Shown piece by piece: positions 1-10,493 of a stretch of DNA of 64,000 nucleotides. This DNA comes from Proliferodiscus dingleyae (Eukaryota; Ascomycota; Leotiomycetes; Helotiales; Lachnaceae). The DNA lies in contig QYAK01000019.1 of assembly GCA_003988795.1 (NCBI GenBank), positions 434,001-498,000 of the forward strand, given 5' to 3'. Numbering within the stretch: position 1 is the first letter of the stretch; each line of letters opens with the position of its first letter. The position numbers and the translations under genes were made by a program. The notes under the pieces were generated by a model, which worked only from the letters and a program-made list of their open reading frames with translations, made no database searches and was not told the origin of the DNA.

Positions 1-67
1 GGCACCTAACAGCCCTCATATAACCACCACAGTTATCAATACTCCTCCCCTAGCTTTCGTCGTCATC

Positions 68-1321
68 TTACGACGCCTGTATGCCAGCCTTTTCCCTCTC
101 GAGTCGCGCAATGGAGTATATTTTTTCCATAGCCTTTTGTACCACAGGCTGCTGGACCTCGACAAGCCAATCCCTGACATTCTGGATGTAATCGGCGCAC
201 TTCTGGGCGTCGATAGCAAAATAGAAATGGTCGACATACGACATGTAGTACTTACCATTAGTGGGGTTAAAGTAATGGATGTAGGCGATAGCCATGCGCT
301 GCGTAATAGCGCACGAGAATACCACAGCGTCAGTAGCTTTAGGCCTGCGGCCTGGGTTTACCTTGTCTAGTACCCAGAGCCACGAGCGTATACGGTGGTA
401 TCCTGATATCGCTAGCTGGTTTTCCGCCATATACATGTTGCCGTGGGTCGATTCCGACTTGACTTCAAACAGGAGCGAGGGGAATATGTTCGCGAGAGTC
501 GGCATCGAGTAGGGTTTTACCTCGAGGAGCTCAGCCCCCGTGAGCGCCTCCCTAGACCAGGACTTGTTTGTACGGCGGATGTGAAAGCCGTAATGACGGT
601 CTGTCTTGGGTCTAGGGAAGTCGTATGGGAAGAGGGGATCGTCACCTCCAAGTAGAGGTTCCTCGGACCAAGGGAGATCACGACCCTCTGCAAGATCCTT
701 ATGCTTCAGGGGGAAAAGTTCGCTATCCAAAATATCTCGTACCATAGCCTCGTTCGTGTGCCACTTGTTTGTAATTAGGTCGAGGATCTCGTCCAGCTTC
801 TTCTTGCCTAGCCTTAGTGACCCACGCTGTTCGCGGATGCTCTTAAGCATCGCCTGAATGGGTCGTGGCTTCTCCCTGCCATTCACATCTTGGACAATAT
901 TGAAGCTCATTAGGCCCTCTTTAATATCGTCACCAGCTATGACGGACCACTTGCTCCAAGTCCCAGTGCTTGAAGGTTCATATGCGTCTATGACATATTC
1001 ATTTATGTCTTGCCGCTTATTGCTTGCCGCCTTGAGGATTGTAGATATAGCCTTGAGCGTGTCGGCCGCTTCTCCCTTTGATATAGATGCACCACTCTCC
1101 TCTACCCAGCTAGGCAGTCCGTAGGTCTTGGAGCGTTTGGGAGCGGGTGCGGCGTCGTCGTCTTCTCGAAAGGATCGCTTCACAGCAGGTGGTGAGTGTA
1201 TCTGTGGAATAGGTGTTAGTTGGGATGATTGAGATTGTGAACTATGCTGTTGTTGGAGAAGGGAGTCACCCTTGGATTTTTGTTTGCGAGGAATGGTTCG
1301 GCCGAAGGGGACGGGCGTCAT
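68..1321 (-). CDS. DUF7924-like PD-(D/E)XK-fold protein
   Basis: Single-exon gene of 417 aa, read from the ATG at 1321; two upstream codons are GTG and TTG and are not used. The first 65 residues are Gln/Ser-rich and disordered, with a basic patch (KRSFRE, PKRSK) that could be a nuclear signal. The conserved part is C-terminal: around residues 279-310 it reads FPSLLFEVKSE followed by GNMYMAENQLA. This matches the E-x-K core strand and following helix of fungal DUF7924-type proteins, which are placed in the PD-(D/E)XK nuclease fold. Nuclease activity has not been shown for this group that I know of, so function is unknown. A relative lies at 7085-8277. Family assignment is from motif memory, not from a search. 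Confidence 0.75.
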   Translation of the reverse strand: MTPVPFGRTIPRKQKSKGDSLLQQQHSSQSQSSQLTPIPQIHSPPAVKRSFREDDDAAPAPKRSKTYGLPSWVEESGASISKGEAADTLKAISTILKAASNKRQDINEYVIDAYEPSSTGTWSKWSVIAGDDIKEGLMSFNIVQDVNGREKPRPIQAMLKSIREQRGSLRLGKKKLDEILDLITNKWHTNEAMVRDILDSELFPLKHKDLAEGRDLPWSEEPLLGGDDPLFPYDFPRPKTDRHYGFHIRRTNKSWSREALTGAELLEVKPYSMPTLANIFPSLLFEVKSESTHGNMYMAENQLAISGYHRIRSWLWVLDKVNPGRRPKATDAVVFSCAITQRMAIAYIHYFNPTNGKYYMSYVDHFYFAIDAQKCADYIQNVRDWLVEVQQPVVQKAMEKIYSIARLEREKAGIQAS

Positions 1322-2064
1322 CAACACGGATGATTCGTATGTCTGAGATGGAAAAGCAGAACTCAGATTGTGAGACTATGAAACATAAAGGATTTATAAG
1401 ACAGCGAAAGACAAAGAAGGGTGGGTCAGAGGAATGTTGGACTGTGGGACAAAGAGGAAAAAGATCTAAGACGGGCGACGATAAGTTTTTAGCGTGGATT
1501 GGGAAGAAAGAACAGATAAAGGAAATTTCTTGTGTAATACCAAATACAGCTTCGTAGTTAAACTGTATGTTCTGTGTTGTTTGCCTCTGGCTTTAGACAA
1601 AGGTTGTTAGCCGACGCCCACCACTTTGAGCAATTCCTACAAACTCTACAGTATTATTCATGTGGAGTGGCCGTTATCATTAGAGATTGCAAGATGATCA
1701 AAGATGCCTTTTTACCTCATTTCGCAGTTGGCAGAAGGTATTACCTCGAAGTCGAAGAAGATGCCACGGGAAGCGCTAAGCCGATAACAGCCAGCCCACC
1801 TATACTCACGATTTGACATCCCGAGTAGTAGGATGCGAAACCATTTGATTTGTTGAGTAACCTGATCACTGATCGATAGCAAATTTACATGTTACTAAGT
1901 ACAGCGCTCGGAAGGAGTAAGTGCGGAGAGCTTCTTTGCAAGTCAGATGGCTGACTCAGCGGCCAGACGCCATCCAACATTTATATTTTAGGCATCGATC
2001 TTTTCTCTGAACATAGATCACTACTCTCTCTCCTTATTTCATAAACTTTTGGATACTCTTTACT
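1322..2064. other. Intergenic region between divergent genes
   Basis: Promoter-side spacer of about 740 nt between a minus-strand and a plus-strand gene. Short open frames at 1213-1557 and 1574-1816 show no domain-like composition. I see no repeat or RNA gene. Confidence 0.5.
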
Positions 2065-2827
2065 ATGTACATAGCCGGATACTTATTATTTAGAGCTTGG
2101 GAGTATCTTTTCTCCCAGCCTCCTAGGGAAGATGTGTTTCGAGACAAACAGCTCATGGACGCTTTGGATGGATGCACCTTGAGCTACCCCTTAGGCAATA
2201 CCCCCGGAGTCCGATTTAAACTGAGCGATAAATCGATTTACGGATTCCCTCCTCTCGAAACCCGGGTCAAATTGGCCTTCTTATTTCGAAATACCGCATT
2301 CTACGCCTGCAGTACGATCATATATCCTAGGGCCTGACTGGGAGTCACAGCTCGTCAAGATTCCTTCCAACAAACGTTGGAACTATACAAAAGAGTGTAT
2401 TCCTACCCCTTCTGATCGCCTGGATGAAGCCAGACACTGTCTCCTTATGAAGCGCTGTGGCGCCCAGCTTCACCACACGACTCCGCCGTGTGAAGAAGCA
2501 GCACATAGCAGTGACCCATATCGCGAGCTATCCAGGAAGCAGATTATGGGATGGCCGGTTGCTGGCGGAGTCTGGATCTATCGCTTACCAGATGCTCTCT
2601 TTCAGGAGAGGAGCTTGGAGAAGGGTATGAAGCACCTCGACCGGGTTGCGTCTGAGAAGGAAGTAGACTATGAACATGAACTGTACGAGTTGAAGCTGAG
2701 GTTGAGAGAACAGCTTGACACGGAAGGTTACTGTAAGATTTTACGGGAAAATGGAGCGATGTTCTACCAGGATGCCGCGGAGTGTCCTGAGGTGAAATGC
2801 TTGGGCCTTTGGCTAAGTGACATGTAA
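2065..2827 (+). CDS. Unrecognised protein, reading frame interrupted
   Basis: Two open segments in different frames look like one gene. The first runs from ATG 2065 to a stop at 2337. The second is open from about 2297 to 2827 and carries protein-like sequence (ILGPDWESQLV, GWPVAGGVWIYRLPD) well before its first Met at 2447. An intron at 2266-2350 (CTGAC branch at 2334-2338, CAG acceptor) would restore the frame to give about 225 aa, but its donor GTCAAA is poor. A 19-nt GT-AG stretch at 2312-2330 also restores frame but is too short to be a fungal intron. The alternative is a one-base frameshift, making this a pseudogene. The C-terminal half is rich in charged residues and likely helical. 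I do not recognise the family. Confidence 0.4.
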
Positions 2828-3274
2828 GTTATTGTACATGAGAGTCTCTATTAAGTGATATATAATTTAGAAGAAATTTTATTCTTTTGATCCTTTTTAC
2901 CTATGTATGACTGGATCAGAAATAGCCTCAAATACTATACTAGAGAGAGAATAATCTAAGCTGAGCTCAATTGTTTTAAGAGCGGATTTGTCTTGATGTC
3001 CACATATAATATGACCCCACGTAGATAGAGTTTCTCTCGCCAACGGATGTTCGGACTCAAATTTTGGTTCCTCCACCTATGATATCTCGAAGAAATGTAG
3101 TTTTGCTTCTCCTAATTCCCACGTGGGGTTCTGAAATCTATTTTGGCTGCTTGGTTTATATTGCAGGTCATGTGCATCTCGGGACGGTGCCGGATAATAT
3201 AAAGGAGTTATATCAGAAGCCTAGTTTCTCAACTTGCAAAGCCTTGGACTGTTGATTCACATTTTATTTTCATC
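2828..3274. other. Intergenic spacer
   Basis: AT-rich spacer, 3' flank of the interrupted gene and 5' flank of the esterase gene. A TATA-like string (ATAATATAAAG) lies near 3195, about 80 nt before the esterase start. Nothing else seen. Confidence 0.4.
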
Positions 3275-4284
3275 ATGTTGCTGCCAAATCTTCTTCAAGC
3301 CATCTTCATATTCGTACTGTGTGCTGCTACTGGCGTGACTGCCTTGACATCTTCACTGACGCAGGTGACGGCCAATGTAGGATCCAACCCCACAAATGTA
3401 AAGTTCTACATTTACGTTCCGAAACCTGCCCCAGTGAATCCTGCGATTATTCTTGCGCTTCATGAGTGTGGTGCAAGCGGCCCAGCATATTTTTCTCAGA
3501 CCACATACTCCAGTCTTGCTGATACACACGGTTTCATTGTCCTGTACCCTTCTGCACCAGGTCCTGGGACTACTTGCTGGGATGTCCATTCAGCCGGTAC
3601 ATTGACTCATAATTCAGGCGGGGATTCTTTAGGGGTTGCATCATTTGTTCGCTATGCAATCTCGACATACAATGGAACTGCATCTAAGGTGTTCATGACT
3701 GGGACTTCGTCTGGTGCTATGATGACAAATGTCATGGCAGGTTGCTTTCTCCATGATTTATCGTGGGAAATTGTCTTCTAATGGCTTTGCAGGTGCTTAT
3801 CCAGATCTCTTTGTTGCTGGAGCAGCTTTCTCTGGTGTACCGTACGGATGTTTTGCAGGGTCTTCCAACTGGAACTCACAATGCGCTAATGGACAGTTGA
3901 TCAAGACTGCGGAAGCGTGGGGAACTGAAGCAAAAACCGGATATCCAGGATACAATGGAACAAGGCCGCGACTCCAACTTTGGCATGGCACTGCTGATAC
4001 TACATTATATTATCAAAACTTGGTAGAGGCCAACAAACAATGTGTGTATAGATAGATTGACATTTTTGCTTTGCTAATAGATTTCAGGGTCAAATGTATT
4101 TGGCATCTCTTTGACTAAGAATAACAGCAATACTCCCGACTCCGGGTACACGCAGATGGTCTATGGCGATGGAACGCAGTATGTCGCGTATAGTGCTAAA
4201 GGGGTTGGCCATACAGTGCCAGTGCACGAAAGTGCAGTGTTGGACTGGTTTGGAATCACGGGTAACTTGTTCTCAAGCGTGTAA
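3275..4284 (+). CDS. Secreted CE1 esterase (acetylxylan/feruloyl esterase)
   Basis: Three exons: 3275-3740, 3793-4041, 4088-4284; introns of 52 and 46 nt with CTAAT branch sites. The spliced product is 303 aa, usual for the family. A signal peptide covers about residues 1-23. HECGASG (63-69) is the oxyanion-hole region and GTSSG (143-147) holds the Ser145 nucleophile. In exon 2 GTADTTLYYQN carries the likely acidic residue and in exon 3 GVGHTVPVHE the catalytic His. The Trp at the second splice junction (KQW-SNVFG) matches the family pattern and fixes that intron. Known CE1/PHB-depolymerase-type fungal enzymes remove acetyl or feruloyl groups from xylan outside the cell. No cellulose-binding module is present. 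Substrate cannot be decided from sequence alone; acetylxylan esterase is favoured by overall likeness to AxeA. Confidence 0.9.
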
Positions 4285-4629
4285 AAGGGACGTCTGCCTA
4301 CACCAGGATTGTGTAAGTATTGAACAAAAATGAAAATATCCATGACAAGATGTAGAAATGATAGAATCGACTTGTATTCGCTTCACCTCTGCCGTCCAAG
4401 TAATGATGAAAAGAAACTAAACTGCTTATAGGGGGGTTTTTTTTATTTAAATTATTATTATTCTATAAGTTATTTCGATAATTTTCATTCTTACAAAAAC
4501 ATGTACGCGTGACTAAAAATAGACCGACCAAAACGACGCTGAAAACGCATATTATTGTAAAGACTTCTGTGTTCATGCAGCCCAAACTCCTCATCTCCTA
4601 GCCGCAGAATCAAGAACTTCTTCCTAGGT

Positions 4630-4890
4630 TTAGGATTCGCAATAAAATCTCTCTCTTTGATCGAGACTCGCTCCTCTTGCTGGTCGGGTCTGGTTGGTTC
4701 TGGTTGGTTCTTTCCTCAGCTTCATACCTATCTTCTTGGGCAGGCGTTTGTAGGTGATGAGCTCGTCCTCGTAGTCTTCAGGATGGTGGAAGAGGTGCAT
4801 TAGATACCGTTCGCCGACTGGTGGCACGAGATCGCTCGGCAGAAAGGAGTATTCGGTATCGGGCTCATAGCTTGGTAATTGTAGAGAAAA
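4630..4890 (-). pseudogene. Possible gene fragment, unknown family
   Basis: On the minus strand the frame open from about 4890 to 4630 reads like real protein: LPSYEPDTEYSF, then LVPPVGERYLMHLFHHPEDY and ELITYKRLPKKIG. There is no plausible full gene around it: upstream the sequence turns into short repeats, including a 20-bp direct duplication (CTACAATTACC at two places near 4876-4905), and downstream it ends in simple TGGTTC repeats. I read it as a remnant of a larger coding region. Family not recognised. Confidence 0.3.
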
Positions 4891-4919
4891 GCTCGGTAAT
4901 TGTAGAAATCCCTGCTAGG

Positions 4920-5330
4920 TTCAGCATATGCTAAACCTACTATTGCTCAACTTTCGGCTAATAAGCATATGCTAAACCTGTACTCTGCACATGCTCTTAT
5001 TCGTATGAGAATAGAAGATATACCCTAAATGGGGGGCTCTTGCTGCCCCCCTAACCCCCAGGACTAACCCTAACCCCTAAACTAACCTATGATACTACCT
5101 GTAATTAAGTCCTACTTATATACGGGCCTCTATACATGCTAAGCATATGTAGGCTCTTTATAGGCGTAGTAAGTTAAGCATAAGTTTAGTATATGCTTAT
5201 CTACCCTAATAAAAATAATAGATTAAGTATGAGTTTAGCATGAGTTCAGCATATGCTTAACCTACTATTATTAAACTTTTACGCGAGGAGGTTTATATAT
5301 AATTAACGAGCTTTTTTCTACTATTACTCA
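4920..5330. repeat. Cluster of short repeats with AGCATATGCT palindrome
   Basis: The 10-bp palindrome AGCATATGCT occurs at 4923-4932, 4964-4973 and 5248-5257, with one-base variants near 5142 and 5186. Each full copy is followed by AAACC or TAACC. A linked motif, CTACTATT followed by a CAACT/AAACT block, recurs near 4938, 5262 and 5316. The region is AT-rich and has no long open frame. It may be a degenerate repeat family, possibly RIP-mutated. Confidence 0.55.
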
Positions 5331-7084
5331 ACTAAACGCCGCGTTGGGACTAGCGTGAGAATCTAGACTAAGGATCTCGACTGTTAGTAAGCATGTCAGT
5401 TTGGCACACTACATAGTACCGGAGCGTCGACAGTACTCTATCGTGCATATTCATAGTAACTTAATAGGGGTAAAACGGGCTGGGATCCCGGCTGGGCTTA
5501 CGGTATCAAAATACAAAATAGAATTGCAGTGCAACTAACATTGTAGTAGCGCGTTAAGAGCAGCTTAGCGTTAGTGTAGAGCGTTATAATCGAACTGGCG
5601 TGATCCTCGAAGGCGCTATTCGACAAAGTTCTCAAAAACGATCTGCCTTCCATGAGCTCGTTAAAACTTCTCTGGATCTTTATCATGCGACATAATATAC
5701 CTTCGTCCCATGACGTAAGAATTATCGAACATTTCCACCCGAGATCTTTATAACTCGTAGGTACTTTACTATACCTTTTATGAGAAACCTATATTATTCC
5801 TGCCTCCTGCAAAAAACTAATCTAAGGTTTTGCAAGCTCTACAATTTCCTTCACGTAAAATCCTTGTTAATTAGTCGTGGCACACATCCTAGAGTACCTA
5901 TAATCTTGCCACATGAATTGATTATGGGAGCCTACGAGCCTTATCCAGACATAGAGCTATCTTCAAGATCATTTAGCTTTCCCACCTACGTGCATTAAAC
6001 TCAGCCGCTAGCCAAGGGCGCAGCGGATTGATTGTTACGAGGAGTCGATTTCACACTCGGCCAGGAATGGATTAAAGCTCCCGTTTTCTCGAAGTTCGTA
6101 TCTGGGATCGAGAACTTATGCAAAGGCTGACAAATATGCTCCCTTATTTCTAGATCTACAGTATTGCAAAAGAGAACTAATCGCTAATCCAAAGGTGTCA
6201 GAAACTCTCGTATAGCTAGGACCGTGGTATGGACCATGCTTTTAAGCACTGTTCATAGAGCCTGAGTCAGAAAGAGCCGAGCTGGATCATACATTTATCT
6301 TCTTGGACAACGAAATTCGAATTGCTGCTTGACGACAGACATCAGGCAAAGTACGGTAGAGGCCCTCAGATCCTCAGCCTGCTTTATCATACACCTCGCG
6401 AAGCATTTGACATGTCTAATCGATATAGACGATCAGCCATATATAGTGACCGATGAAGCCGGCTTCGGTATTACTCTATAGCTAGCGGAAGTGGTGTTGT
6501 TCCAGGGAGAGATCGGAGAGGCTGTTTCTGGACTAAACGTGAACAAGCGCGGCGTGGAAAACAAGCAGCTCCACACCGGAAGTAAAGCGGCGGAAGAGCA
6601 TGCACAAGATAGACACCGCGCCGTAAACGCTAGCAAGGCTGCACTGCTGGAGGCGAAGCCGGATAAATGAGAGAAAGCCCAGACGGTGCTGGCGTTCGAA
6701 GCTGAAGGAGCTGCATCTACACGCCAAAAGGCACTACACGCTGCGCACGCCCGCCCGCGCCTCTGCCTTTAGCTTCTGGCCGAAAACACTAGGTGAAGCA
6801 CTAGCTGAGAGACGATCCCAAGCACGCGATTTTTTGACTGTATTAATCTCTCTTACCCTCTGTCGCCGCCTAAGTCCTTTGATAGGCCAAAGGCAAATCG
6901 TTCAATATAGCAACATGAGTCTTGCTCTAGTAGGAGGGTCATGAGAGATATACATCGTATCCTCCAAGACGGAGATTATATACCCCGAAGAAGCTTATCA
7001 AACGAGACGTAACGCTTTGCGGAATATAGACATTGGATTTGATAGCTGATTTGAGTATTTTCGTCAGATTCGTCCCGCAAATCT

Positions 7085-8277
7085 TCAGCTGGAATATATA
7101 AAGACTGGACTGTTATCGCATGATAGCTGCAGATGAATTGGCTCTAGGGTGGACTTTGCTATTTCATTGGCAGCTGAGATTACCGCCTCTCGGTGTTCTT
7201 GCGCCCATTCTCTTGCGTTTCGGAAAGCACGAAAACCCTCTCGGCAGGTATCAAGACTTCTGAAAGTATCCCAACGATCAATTTGAGTTGTATGATACCT
7301 GGGTGGGCTTCCGGGACCAGATGTGGTTATATGAGTAGTATACATTTCGATGTTACCAGCAATATAAGTACAACTAATCGTGTAAGGGTTGCCATCATAG
7401 ACCGGATCTTGTCTGTATGACCGAAGGCTTTGCATGGCACGGGCACCTAAGGCACCGACATAACACGCTTGACGTTTGGCAACTGCGGGACTTCCCTCAG
7501 GTGTCTTGACCTCAAGGAAAAAGTTGGCAGCTACTGGCGGTCGATATTTGCAAGGGACAATATGATGACCTATGTCTTGTTGAACAACCACGTTGACTTG
7601 CTCACGAAGCGCTCCATCACAAAAGTCTGGTTTAGCAGTTGTTATGTTGTCTGCCATTGGCTCGAGCTCTCTGAAGAGGACGTTCTGTCGACTGTGAATG
7701 TTGTTCCTGCCACAGATAATGGGAAGCACATTGTGCATTATCTCGCCTTCGTCGCGTGCGTTTTCATTGACTTGTTTGAAATGCCGAAAATCATCCTCTT
7801 TGAATTGGGAGAGCGATTTTCTCCGCCGATTGAGCCCCCGACGCAAGTTATCCAGTGCAGGTTTGGGAATCGGTTGAAGACTGCTGTGCTTATCAAGCGC
7901 TGGGAAGATATGATATGCAATAAGAATGTCATCGAAATTTCTATCGTAAGCAGAAGACCGTGAAGATTTTGAGAACTTGATAGGCGCAGTAGGCTTAGTG
8001 TCTTCACTTTGCATTGTAGTCGCAATGGTCGGAGCCGCTGGATACTAAGTAGGAAGATCAGGATTTATGATGTGCTTAGTAGATTTTATTAACTTACCCC
8101 TCGAAGATCGTGTAGCTCCGGCCCACCGTGTCGTGCAAATCGTTTCAAAACTTTTGAGTCTTCCCGAGATATCTGGCAGGATGTAGAAGGTCGAAATGGT
8201 GGATTATTCAATTTTCCTGTTCGCTGATCGTGTTCTTTTAACGCGTGATGGGTGAGAAATGTCTTAGGGAGAATCAT
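7085..8277 (-). CDS. DUF7924-like PD-(D/E)XK-fold protein
   Basis: Two exons on the minus strand, 8277-8098 and 8044-7085, with a 53-nt intron (GTAAGT, CTAAG branch, TAG). Product about 379 aa. Exon 1 ends in RFARHGGPELHDLRG, and splicing joins it to YPAAP, giving the HGGP-x-L-x-DLRGYP signature seen at the start of many fungal DUF7924 proteins. In exon 2, FFLEVKTPEG is the E-x-K strand of the PD-(D/E)XK-like core, followed by the conserved helix AKRQACYVGALGARAMQSL and a C-terminal helical segment (FRAFRNAREWAQEHR). The role is unknown in the literature I can recall. It lies between two gene-poor stretches, in the same accessory area as the relative at 68-1321 and a HET gene. Confidence 0.8.
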
Positions 8278-10493
8278 AGTGTCTTGCGGAGCACAACCTC
8301 GTTCCTGTTCTTGAGCCTCTTTGGCGCTCGTGATTCAGATGCGTATGTCTCGGAGCACTGCGTTTTCCGGTGCGGTATCAGGCTCTGAGGATGGGATGAG
8401 AAAGCAGTCGTAAAGTAGATGGTTAGGACTTACAAAGAAATAAAGTCTTAAGGAACGGTCAGGGATATTGTGGGACGCTGTCTCGTGGCGGAAGTAATAG
8501 TACCGTTGGCAACAAAGAGCTTCACCTTTCGCGACTGCTTATTGTCTCTCGGTAGCCGGCCACAGATAGAATCTGCGACAATGTAAGTTAGAAACCCATC
8601 CTCAGCTCTTTGAGCGTATCTTGACATTAAATCGTTGTCCCATCAATATAATAATTTAGCGGTTAAATAGTTCATTGAAGTTTGATAATCAACTTTGTCT
8701 GCTGCGGGACCTAATACGCAAATTTAATACAATACTAGGCATTATTAATGTTTTCTGGAGGATTATATTGATATTGATAGGACCATCTACCTGTGCTAGT
8801 CATTGTAGTTCATCCGTGAGAGGTTGTCAGCGAGGGAAATGGCTTGCTGAACCGTGGCAAAGGTGGCTTGGATCTGCTCATCTGTGACCCCACTTGCCAT
8901 ATTGAAGTATTCTTAGATACACAAAGAACTTGAAATCAGACAACGAATCTTCGACATATAGAACAAAAAGATAGAAGCAGAATTGATAAGGCGTGGGGAT
9001 AATGCCGTGGAGGCTAGAACCATGGGGCCAGCGGGCTATTCTTAGCTTCAACTACGGATGAATCAACACTCTCCTCGTTTCTATCCCACAAATTTGATGA
9101 ATGATTACGCCACAACCATGCACTCTCTTGGCGTGGTGTCCTCTACGAACCTACAGGGCGTTCATTTGCTCCTGTGGAGCCAAGTTTGAGTCATTTTCTT
9201 TGTGGGCGTGAGGGTGCTAGGTGTATGAGGCTACGGTGGCTTTCTGGAATATCAACTCTAACCATACTATTATGCTCGATTCCTACCCTTGCCCTTATTC
9301 GAGCACGCCGAACTATCAAGACCTTTCTTACACGACCCCGACAACCTGATTTACGAGCCGCTTGCGTACCGACACGGATAAGGCCGTGGCAGACGGAGGA
9401 ATTGTTGCTTGGCAAGGAAGAATACGTGGCCTGCAAACTGAGGCATCCATCCTGAACGGAGTGGAAGGATACACACACATATAGTCTAACTGTACACTTT
9501 ACGCAGAAAAAATCCTTTCTTTAGGTCAGCGGCACTGCAACACCGCGGGAGAAGGGACCCAGACTTGGAGTGAAGAGTCTTCTTGGCAGTACTACTGTGT
9601 TTTTGGCCTCGATATCAAGACTCTGTGTATAGCTGTCTAAGGTCAGCATGCAAGATACTACTTGTATATAAATCCTAAGCTTTGCACGACCCCGTACCCC
9701 CTGGGAGGTCCTAGGACGTAGCTCTGAATCCTACGCTCCGCTAGTCGTTGATTACTACCCGGGAGGACCACGTGATCTTGACGTGAACGTCTGCCTCTCT
9801 CTTATGCCAAGTATATTAGGAGGACCGTCAAGAAGATAAATAAGATAGAGTAGGTAGAAATTAATATACTTTTAGCAGAAACAATTAGCTAGATAGAAAC
9901 TAAGACATACTATTTCTTCTTCTCAAAGTACATAATTTTATCTTATTTCAGACATCTTAAAGTCCAAGACTGGAATCTAGACATGGCTAGATTTCCCGAG
10001 TATAATTATCTTCTCCTTTCCTTTTTCGTCTTGCATCATCGTAATTTCTTCGATATCCATGTATGTATGTACAAGTGCATCTATCATGCGATGTGGAACT
10101 CTCTGGCTTTTGTCTGCTGGGCCGATTCCCACGCTACCGGATACATAAGGCTCAACCCCACACGTCTGAATAATGTCAGGTCCTCTCTCAGGGGCTGCAA
10201 CAGCAGAGCCCAATACACCAACTTTCCACGACCGGCCTTCCTCAGGTCTACACAGTTATCCTGTTCCTTATTGTTAGCCTTCTTCATTATAATTAGAGCG
10301 GTTTAAATTAAGTCCCGAGACCCCACACTTACGTATTTGGAGTGTGTGACCTCTGATCTCATTTCATCTCCAGCTTGAGAGTCGGAATCATCGACAAGTG
10401 ATTGTTCGGACGTAATAGCGGGGTCTGAGTTCTTGTAACTAAAAAGGGTTTATCAGATCTCTCATACTGCACGACGGTTTTGTTATTAAGTGA
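8278..10493. other. Gene-poor region
   Basis: About 2.2 kb with no gene I can support. A frame open from about 9100 to 9455 (plus) has protein-like stretches (SWRGVLYEPTGR, GISTLTILLCSIPTLALI) but no recognisable family, no clear start and no partner exons. 8640-8770 and 9830-9960 are AT-rich. Confidence 0.4.

Larger units (their letters stand above)
4285..7084. other. Gene-poor AT-rich region with degenerate remains
   Basis: About 2.8 kb without an intact gene. It contains a possible gene scrap (4630-4900, minus), a cluster of short repeats around AGCATATGCT (4920-5290), three CCCTAA units (5049-5080), and stop-interrupted protein-like stretches: 5498-5686 on the minus strand and an Ala/Lys/Glu-rich frame at about 6507-6780 on the plus strand. 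The last resembles a charged coiled-coil tail broken by stops. Composition and stop density suggest old, mutated mobile or accessory DNA, but no transposase core or terminal repeat could be identified. Confidence 0.5.

Noticed and set aside
6433..6780. Possible transposase tail (Ala/Lys/Glu-rich, stop-broken)
   Set aside because: No DDE core, no terminal inverted repeats and no target-site duplication could be shown.
9174..9455. Plus-strand frame with a hydrophobic stretch
   Set aside because: Looks partly protein-like, but no clear start, splice sites or family; kept only as a note in the intergenic entry.
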